Of a stretch of 11,647 bases of DNA, positions 6,749 through 11,647 are shown piece after piece. Position numbers and translations under genes: made by a program. This DNA is from Clostridia bacterium (lineage in GTDB: Bacteria; Bacillota; Clostridia; Oscillospirales; CAG-272), in the NCBI GenBank assembly GCA_017629395.1, contig JAGBXH010000313.1:1-11647 (forward strand), in the 5' to 3' direction. How positions within the stretch are numbered: the stretch's first letter is position 1; every line of letters begins with the position of its first letter. The notes below the pieces were generated by a model. The model saw nothing but the letters and a program-made list of their open reading frames with translations. It was not told where the DNA came from and made no database searches.

Positions 6749-7369
6749 TTACGGGTTGTCCCCTTGTCCGAGCACCTGCCGCAGCTTGCGGCGGATGCGA
6801 TAGATCGCGTTGGAAATCGACTTTTCATCCTTTCCAAGCGAACTTGCGATCTTGCACGTGCTTGCTCCCGAAACGTACAGCCACCACACGCGGCTCTCGT
6901 AAGGAGAAAGCGCACGCTGGATGGTTCGTTGCAGAGCTTCCATGCGTTCCTTGTCGATCAAGGCCTCCGAAACCGAAGCCTCGCTGCCAAGCAGTCCGGG
7001 ATTTTGCTCGATCAAGCCCTCCCCCTCCAGGGAAAGAAGCCCCTCGCGGCGTTGTCTGCGAAACGTGCGCAGGGCGGATGCCAGTCCGTGACCGACGCAG
7101 ATCTTTGCGTACAAGCCGAACTCCACGCCCTCACGGGAGGAGTCGTATGTCTGTACCGCGCTGCAAAACACAACGCTTGCTTCCTGCCGCAGATCCTCAA
7201 GATCCGCGTCACTCATGCCGTGCGCGGCATACTTGCTCACCATGGATTGCAGCATAGGCGAATACCGGTCAAGCAGCAGCGCATATGCCTGCTGATTTCC
7301 CGCGCGTGCAGCCGAAAGCAGCTCGGATATCTCTGCATCACGCTGTATTTTCGTGTAGGAATTGCTCAT
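6749..7369 (-). CDS. Small RNA polymerase sigma-70-family factor
   Basis: The 206-residue protein has a sigma-70 region 2 at about 29-107. This contains the core-binding segment DLEDLRQEASVVFCSAVQTYD (first residues 56-60, LRQEA at 60-64) and an aromatic/basic helix around FGLYAKI at 84-90. Region 4 at about 144-202 (LSPYESRVWWLYVSGAS, then an HTH with KSISNAIYRIRRKLRQ) should recognise the -35 element. The linker is too short for a full region 3, so it is an alternative factor resembling the SigH/Spo0H or ECF class rather than the housekeeping sigma. No anti-sigma gene is adjacent; the partner is the zinc-ribbon gene downstream. The start codon has only a weak GGTGA upstream. A consensus promoter precedes it. 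The exact class (sporulation, stress or competence) is not resolvable from sequence alone. Confidence 0.85.
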   Translation of the reverse strand: MSNSYTKIQRDAEISELLSAARAGNQQAYALLLDRYSPMLQSMVSKYAAHGMSDADLEDLRQEASVVFCSAVQTYDSSREGVEFGLYAKICVGHGLASALRTFRRQRREGLLSLEGEGLIEQNPGLLGSEASVSEALIDKERMEALQRTIQRALSPYESRVWWLYVSGASTCKIASSLGKDEKSISNAIYRIRRKLRQVLGQGDNP

Positions 7370-7404
7370 GCCGTCACCGCCATAGATAAAGTGGTTCTTA
7401 TACT

Positions 7405-7432
7405 ATTATAACACATAAAAGTCCTTTGTCAA
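7405..7432 (-). promoter_or_regulatory. Consensus promoter for the sigma factor gene
   Basis: On the minus strand, TTGACA (complement of 7427-7432) and TATAAT (complement of 7405-7410) both match consensus perfectly with a 16-base spacer. The expected start of transcription is near 7398, about 30 bases before the ATG. This implies strong housekeeping transcription. A 10-bp palindrome TTGCGCGCAA at 7470-7479 lies about 38 bases upstream of the -35. Confidence 0.9.
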
Positions 7433-7502
7433 GAGTGATTTTTGTCGAATTATCATATCAAAATAAAAATTGCGCGCAAAATTTGTTCATATTGCACAAT
7501 GG

Positions 7503-7549
7503 AAAAAGCCCCCGTTTGAGCATAGTGCAACGCTCGCGGAAGCTTTTTT
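7503..7549 (-). terminator. Terminator of the DUF4364 gene
   Basis: Arms 7503-7514 and 7537-7548 form a 12-bp stem (two G-U pairs on the minus strand) with an inner GAGC/GCTC pairing. The minus strand continues as a short T-run (complement of 7503-7507), and the plus strand also ends in TTTTTT, so it may work both ways. It separates DUF4364 from the sigma factor promoter. The remaining bases of the 256-bp gap (7550-7625) show nothing recognisable. Confidence 0.8.
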
Positions 7550-7625
7550 GTGACTTTTGTCATTTTTACGTCAAAACTTTGTAACAATTCACAAGGAATC
7601 GCACCCTGCTAAAGCGCGAAAACCC

Positions 7626-8177
7626 TTATGAAAAAAGGTAATTTACGTTTCCTGCGACCAGCGCGTGCATGCCCTTGTAGATATTTTCCGGGTTTTCGCG
7701 GAAATTGTCCGCCATACGCTCTGCGCGAAGTCTGCTGTCCACCTTGAGCGTGGTTGCCATGATGACCTCTCCCTTTTCATACATCTTGCACTCAATATCG
7801 TACGTTTTATCGGGATTTTGCACGATGTTCGTGGAAATGCGCACGCCGCGTCTGCGGAAATCCAGGTAGCGCAAGGCACAACGCAGGCTCTGATCCAGGA
7901 TACTGGGCAAAAGATCGGTCTTGAGCTCCTCCGCTACGCATCTGCCCTTGAAGGTCACCGCGTACAGATCATCCCCCGCCTCGTTTTGTCCGACACACGC
8001 AATCAGATCACCGTCCAGCATTTCATAAAAGGACTCTGCAAAATCCAGATACATCACGTAGTCGTTTTGCAGCGTAACGTCGTTAATGGTTGCAAAGGTC
8101 ATGGGATAGCCTATATTTTCCATCAGGTAAAGCACGAATATTTTGACGTTTTTCTTATCTCCGATCGGCGAAGCCAT
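7626..8177 (-). CDS. DUF4364 family protein, possible winged-helix regulator
   Basis: The 183-residue cytoplasmic protein matches my recollection of DUF4364, a Clostridia-rich family of unknown function. An N-terminal helical part (about 8-90: NVKIFVLYLMENIGYPMTF, then VTFKGRCVAEEL near 74-85) reads like a winged-helix fold. The C-terminal part (about 110-165) is beta-rich and contains TYDIECKMYEKGEVIMATTL. No catalytic motif or membrane segment is seen. ATG 8177 is chosen over upstream in-frame ATGs because a perfect AGGAGG lies 6 bases upstream, and the promoter -10 is at 8212-8217, which places the ATG at 8255 upstream of transcription. It is divergent from hom with back-to-back promoters, which makes a regulatory link possible but unproven. 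Confidence 0.82.
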   Translation of the reverse strand: MASPIGDKKNVKIFVLYLMENIGYPMTFATINDVTLQNDYVMYLDFAESFYEMLDGDLIACVGQNEAGDDLYAVTFKGRCVAEELKTDLLPSILDQSLRCALRYLDFRRRGVRISTNIVQNPDKTYDIECKMYEKGEVIMATTLKVDSRLRAERMADNFRENPENIYKGMHALVAGNVNYLFS

Positions 8178-8211
8178 TCTCTTCCTCCTGCTATTTTTAA
8201 GATCCGTCATA

Positions 8212-8240
8212 ATTATACCAAAAAAATTGTAAATTATCAA
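8212..8240 (-). promoter_or_regulatory. DUF4364 promoter (extended -10)
   Basis: On the minus strand, TTGATA (complement of 8235-8240), a 17-base spacer and TATAAT (complement of 8212-8217) are seen, with TGG directly before the -10. The expected start of transcription is near 8205, giving a leader of about 28 bases. Confidence 0.88.
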
Positions 8241-8249
8241 CCCCCTTTC

Positions 8250-8278
8250 TTGCAATTCACGAAAAAATGTGGTATGAT
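8250..8278 (+). promoter_or_regulatory. hom promoter (extended -10)
   Basis: TTGCAA at 8250-8255, a 17-base spacer and TATGAT at 8273-8278 with TGG before the -10 form a plausible promoter. Its -35 is only 9 bases from the -35 of the divergent DUF4364 promoter, so a protein bound in the middle would affect both. Confidence 0.72.
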
Positions 8279-8322
8279 ATAGAATGATATATTATAAGCA
8301 CTCAGCTTTGGAGGATTTTCTC

Positions 8323-9531
8323 ATGATCAAGGTAGCATTACTCGGCTTTGGCGTAGTCGGCAGCGGCTGTGCCGAGGTTCTGACACAAAACAAGGATCTG
8401 ATCAAAGGCAAGGTTGGCGACGACCTTGAAATCAAATACATTCTGGATCTGCGCGACTTCCCGGACAGCCCCTTTGCTCAGCGCGTCGTGCATGATTTCA
8501 ACGTCATCGTAAACGACCCTGAAGTCGCCATCGTTGCAGAAATGATGGGCGGCTCGCATCCCGCATACGAATTTACCAAGGCATGCTTAGAGGCAGGTAA
8601 GAGCGTGGTGACCTCCAACAAGGAGGTGGTTGCCAACTTCGGCACGGAGCTTTTGGCACTTGCCGAGAAGCATGGCGTGTCGTACCTATTTGAGGCAAGC
8701 GTGGGCGGCGGTATTCCCGTGCTGCGTTCCATTTACGTGGATCTTGCTTCCAATCGCATAAGCGAGGTCAACGGCATTCTCAACGGTACCACCAACTATA
8801 TTCTGACAAGCATGAAGCAATCCGGCGCAAGCTTTGGCGATGCTCTCAAAAAAGCGCAGGAGCTGGGCTATGCCGAGGCAAATCCCGCCGCTGACGTGGA
8901 GGGTCTGGATGCCGCACGCAAGACTGCCATTCTGTGCGGACTTTGCTTTGGCAAGCTGGTCTCCCCTGCCGACATTCACACCGAGGGCATTACCGCCATT
9001 ACGGGCGAGGACGTTGCCGCTGCCGCTGAGCTTGGATATGCCATCAAGCTGATCGGGCATGCAGACACCAAGGAAGGCAAGATCCAAGCACTTGTCAGCC
9101 CCAGATTGGTTCCCCTTTGCAATCCCCTTTCGGGCATTTCCGACGTCTTCAACGGCGTGCTGCTCAAAGGCGACATGGTCGGCGAGGTCATGTTCTACGG
9201 TCCCGGTGCAGGCAAGCTGCCTACCGCAAGTGCCGTTGTGGGCGATATCATCGACGTCGCGCACGGTGTTGTCGGCGGCACGGTCAAGCGTCCGTATTTT
9301 GAAAACGCAACCGCCGAGGACGTAGCAGACTTCGGGGATTATGCCTGCGCGCGTTATTTCAGATTTGCCAATACGCCCGACGAGGTCACCGAGGCTCTGG
9401 GTGAGCAAGTGCAGCAAATCGTCACCAAGAGCGGCTACGTCGCTGTGATCACCAAGGCGATGAGTGAACGAAAGGCTGTCGCATCTGTTGCAGACAAGCT
9501 GTGCGTGCTCTCCTGTATGCGCGTATTATGA
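8323..9531 (+). CDS. hom: Homoserine dehydrogenase
   Basis: The enzyme reduces aspartate semialdehyde to homoserine with NAD(P)H, the branch point to threonine, methionine and isoleucine. The 402-residue product begins with a Rossmann motif, GFGVVGSG at 8-15. It contains TSNKE with K100, the family stretch ASVGGGIPVLR at 125-135, and NGTTNYIL at 154-161. The catalytic segment is DVEGLDAARK at 191-200 with K200. The region after about 335 (ACARYFRFANTPDE, GYVAVITKAMSE) is a short, degenerate-looking ACT-like tail. It is reduced compared with the roughly 430-residue ACT-containing enzymes of Bacillus, so threonine feedback may be weak or different; this is inference. ATG 8323 has GGAGG at 8310-8314, 8 bases upstream, and starts at the family N-terminus. 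The in-frame ATG 8284 sits at the expected transcription start and is rejected. The stop overlaps the next gene (ATGA). Confidence 0.95.
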   Translation: MIKVALLGFGVVGSGCAEVLTQNKDLIKGKVGDDLEIKYILDLRDFPDSPFAQRVVHDFNVIVNDPEVAIVAEMMGGSHPAYEFTKACLEAGKSVVTSNKEVVANFGTELLALAEKHGVSYLFEASVGGGIPVLRSIYVDLASNRISEVNGILNGTTNYILTSMKQSGASFGDALKKAQELGYAEANPAADVEGLDAARKTAILCGLCFGKLVSPADIHTEGITAITGEDVAAAAELGYAIKLIGHADTKEGKIQALVSPRLVPLCNPLSGISDVFNGVLLKGDMVGEVMFYGPGAGKLPTASAVVGDIIDVAHGVVGGTVKRPYFENATAEDVADFGDYACARYFRFANTPDEVTEALGEQVQQIVTKSGYVAVITKAMSERKAVASVADKLCVLSCMRVL

Positions 9532-10235
9532 TGAAGAAAACAGGTACGCGTAAAACAAGCAGCCTTGGTTATATGATCGTAGGCACGCTGGTGGTAATCG
9601 CGGTGCTGTTCTGTGTTCTGGCAATCACGGGCAGCCTTGCTCCCCTCGTGCTGCGTATACACGCAGCAGACGCGCCCGCCATGATGACCATGCCCGTCTT
9701 CGTCTACTGCATATTTGCGGATTTTATTTTGCTGGAGATCATCTTTCTGGTCTATTTGCCGGGCGTCCGTAAATTCATTGACGGTGATCGGGATGAAACG
9801 ATGCAGAAGAAAGCTCTTCCCTTAAGCGTTATCGTGACCATAGTGTGCTGCGTGTTGCTGCTTTGCAGCATACTCATAGCACCCAACGTTTGTCACGTCA
9901 TGACCGAGCAGGGCGTGGACAGCTACGTATTTTTCAAGACTGACTCCCACGCATGGCAGGACATTCCTCTTTACGAGCTGACCTTCTCCAAGGAAAACGG
10001 GCTGGAGCTTCATCTCTATTTTTCCAAGGATGAAAAGATCCCCATGTTCGGAGCAGTCAACTCCATCAACACAGCGTTTACCGAAAAGTACGGATCGGTC
10101 TACGGCTTTGCCTGCCGCTTAAAGGAGCTTGCCACAGAGCACGAATGGAATTTCAAGGTTTCAAACCGTGAAAGTATCGAATATTATTTCAAGGATTCCG
10201 TATATTGGGAATATATTGAGAAGCTGATTCAGTAA
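9528..10235 (+). CDS. Unknown three-TM membrane protein with C-terminal soluble domain
   Basis: I do not recognise this 235-residue protein. It has three hydrophobic segments at about 14-42, 55-79 and 98-118. Lys/Arg-rich stretches at the N-terminus (MMKKTGTRK) and between TM2 and TM3 (VRKFIDGDRDETMQKK, about 80-95) put those parts inside and the C-terminal domain (about 120-235) outside. That domain is mixed, with aromatic-rich segments (SYVFFKTDSHAWQD, LELHLYFSKDE) and a final helix (SIEYYFKDSVYWEYIEKL). Two cysteines occur near TM3 and one outside. ATG 9528 overlaps the hom stop as ATGA; an adjacent ATG at 9531 is an equally possible start. No clear ribosome binding site is visible, so translation probably depends on coupling to hom. 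An in-frame ATG at 9501 would lie inside hom. The next gene follows after 10 bases. The name should stay hypothetical membrane protein. Confidence 0.82.
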   Translation: MMKKTGTRKTSSLGYMIVGTLVVIAVLFCVLAITGSLAPLVLRIHAADAPAMMTMPVFVYCIFADFILLEIIFLVYLPGVRKFIDGDRDETMQKKALPLSVIVTIVCCVLLLCSILIAPNVCHVMTEQGVDSYVFFKTDSHAWQDIPLYELTFSKENGLELHLYFSKDEKIPMFGAVNSINTAFTEKYGSVYGFACRLKELATEHEWNFKVSNRESIEYYFKDSVYWEYIEKLIQ

Positions 10236-10245
10236 GGAGATATCT

Positions 10246-11647
10246 ATGCACTATCTTCCTCTTGTCAATACGAAAATGGGAACGGCATCCCACCCGCGCC
10301 GCTCGTACGGAAATACCCTGCCGCTTACGCAGCTGCCGTTCGGTATGGCATCGTTTTGCCCGCAAACAGAGGTCACGCGCGCGTGGCTTTATCACCCCGA
10401 GCACGAGTTTGCCGAGGGCGTGCGCCTGACGCACCAGTTCAGCCCCTGGATCGGGGATTTTGGTGCATTCTTGCTGACACCGCAAAACGATTGCGTGGCA
10501 AATACGGGAGCGGGCGCGTGGTCAGGCGTGCGCACGCAGGACTCTTTGCTTGCACCGCACTATCTGCGCATGCACTTTATGCGCCCCAATTGCACCTTAG
10601 AGCTGACTCCCACCGAGCGTTGCGCCGCGCTGCGCTTGCACTTTGGGGATAGCAGAGCCTCCTTTTTATCCTTCTTGCCCGTCAGCGGCAATTACACCTA
10701 TCGCTACGACATGGAAAAATCCACGCTGTACGGCAGCACCGACGGCATCAGCCAAGGGGATGCCAAGCACTTTAAGGCATACGTTGCCGTGCGTTTCTTG
10801 GACGATTGCGTGGACGCGACACGCACCTATGCGCAAGGCGAGGGCGGATCTGCCTCTATACACGTAGCACTTTCGGGCGGCACTTGCGAGGCGCGCATCG
10901 GCATTTCCTACGTCAGCGAGCAAATGGCGGACGCGGCAATCGACCGCGAGTGCGGACAGCGTACGTTTGACGAGCTGATGACAGCAGCGCAGGAGAATTG
11001 GGAAGAAAAGCTCTCACGCATTGAGATTGAAGCGAAAGACGATGCGCAGCTGCGCACCTTCTATTCCTGCTTGTACCGCGTTTTTCTTTTCCCGCAAAAG
11101 GCTTACGAGCTTGACGAGAATGAGCGTCCCGTGCACTACGTGCCGTGCGACGGCAGCGTCAAGCCCGGCGTGAGATATACGAATAATTGCTTTTGGGATA
11201 CCTACCGCACAGAGTTTCCCCTGCTCTCTCTGATTGCAAAAGAGGAGTACGCAGAGATTCTTGCAGGCTTGGTGACCGATTATACAGACGGCAGCTGGCT
11301 GCCGCGCTGCACCGCCATGGGCGAGGTGGGCTGCATGCCAAGCACGCTGATCGACGCCGTCATTGCCGAGGCAGTTGTCGAGGGCATTGGCACGCGCAAG
11401 GTCTGGGAGTCCGCCTTGGACGGCATGCTCTACCATGCCAACCACGAGGCAGCACAGCCCAGATACGGGCGCAACGGTGCGCTTGCTTACCTGCAGTACG
11501 GCTACGTGCCGCGCGAGCAGCACCGCGAATCGGTCAACTTAACGCAGGATTTTGCGTACGGCGACTGGTGCATTGCCCGCGTGGCAGAGGTGCTTGGAAA
11601 ACCCGAAATTACCGCGGAATACGACAAGCGCGCAACGTATTATCAAC
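10246..11647 (+). CDS. Glycoside hydrolase family 92-like alpha-mannosidase, 3' truncated by window edge
   Basis: The frame is open for 467 codons to the window end. GH92 enzymes are calcium-dependent exo-alpha-mannosidases that act on mannans or N-glycans. The N-terminus has the GH92 beta-sandwich pattern: VNTKMGTASHP at 7-17, GNTLPLTQLPFGMASFCPQT from about 23, and FSPWIGDFGAFLLTP near 65-79. The start of the (alpha/alpha)6 catalytic domain shows FWDTYRTEFPLLSLI (WDTYR at 317-321) and GSWLPRCTAMGEVGCMP (349-365), matching the family block that carries active-site acidic residues (E360 candidate). GH92 proteins are usually about 700 residues or more, so roughly a third, including other catalytic acids, lies outside. 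AAGGAG at 10234-10239 overlaps the previous stop and is 6 bases from ATG 10246. There is no signal peptide, so the enzyme should be cytoplasmic and act on imported oligosaccharides. Linkage specificity is not predictable here. Confidence 0.85.
   Translation, partial: MHYLPLVNTKMGTASHPRRSYGNTLPLTQLPFGMASFCPQTEVTRAWLYHPEHEFAEGVRLTHQFSPWIGDFGAFLLTPQNDCVANTGAGAWSGVRTQDSLLAPHYLRMHFMRPNCTLELTPTERCAALRLHFGDSRASFLSFLPVSGNYTYRYDMEKSTLYGSTDGISQGDAKHFKAYVAVRFLDDCVDATRTYAQGEGGSASIHVALSGGTCEARIGISYVSEQMADAAIDRECGQRTFDELMTAAQENWEEKLSRIEIEAKDDAQLRTFYSCLYRVFLFPQKAYELDENERPVHYVPCDGSVKPGVRYTNNCFWDTYRTEFPLLSLIAKEEYAEILAGLVTDYTDGSWLPRCTAMGEVGCMPSTLIDAVIAEAVVEGIGTRKVWESALDGMLYHANHEAAQPRYGRNGALAYLQYGYVPREQHRESVNLTQDFAYGDWCIARVAEVLGKPEITAEYDKRATYYQ

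Noticed and set aside
7665..8282. Plus-strand 205-codon frame opposite the DUF4364 gene
   Set aside because: It is a shadow frame; the minus-strand gene has a promoter, a perfect AGGAGG and a recognisable family sequence.
8686..9417. A 243-codon minus-strand reading frame inside hom
   Set aside because: It lies fully inside the strongly supported hom gene and is explained by GC-rich third positions; there is no promoter or ribosome binding site.
11014..11523. Minus-strand 169-codon frame within the GH92 gene
   Set aside because: It is a shadow of the open plus-strand GH92 frame, which carries family motifs.

Overview
The window looks like a chromosomal housekeeping segment from an uncultured member of the Clostridia (Firmicutes). 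This placement is inferred from gene families and signals, not from a search. The support is strong AGG-rich ribosome binding sites, TTGACA/TATAAT promoters with several extended -10 elements, intrinsic terminators, and families typical of Clostridia (DUF4364, DUF3810, an SLH-domain surface protein, a double zinc-ribbon protein). Coding regions are fairly GC-rich. The exception is an AT-rich island at about 4560-4840.

Left part (1-4550): the 3' end of radA (DNA recombination/repair) ends at a bidirectional terminator. A convergent gene then encodes a secreted protein with Ig/cadherin-like and three SLH domains. Between the two lies a nested palindromic repeat. Divergent from the SLH gene is a two-gene unit: an RluA/RluD-type pseudouridine synthase overlapping (ATGA) a DUF3810 membrane zincin. 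It is closed by two tandem terminators.

Middle (4550-6310): an AT-rich stretch of about 280 bp, full of dyad repeats and recurring CGACATA motifs, precedes a clear extended -10 promoter and a complete murA (peptidoglycan precursor synthesis). Two strong hairpins after murA separate it from the convergent genes.

Right part (6395-8177, minus strand): a small sigma-70-family factor with a consensus promoter is followed by a double zinc-ribbon protein that ends at an 18-bp perfect hairpin terminator. Upstream, a separate DUF4364 gene has its own promoter and terminator. Its promoter lies back to back with that of hom (homoserine dehydrogenase, Thr/Met branch).

End (8323-11647, plus strand): hom overlaps (ATGA) an unrecognised three-TM protein. 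Ten bases later comes the 5' two thirds of a GH92-type alpha-mannosidase gene with no signal peptide, which runs off the window. With no terminator between them, these three genes are probably co-transcribed.

I did not find a CRISPR array, transposase, phage gene, tRNA or rRNA, nor a convincing new multi-gene system. The items most worth a second look are the dyad-rich region upstream of murA, the sigma factor/zinc-ribbon pair, the unknown membrane protein between hom and the GH92 gene, and the TTCACA repeats in the SLH/pseudouridine synthase divergent promoter region.
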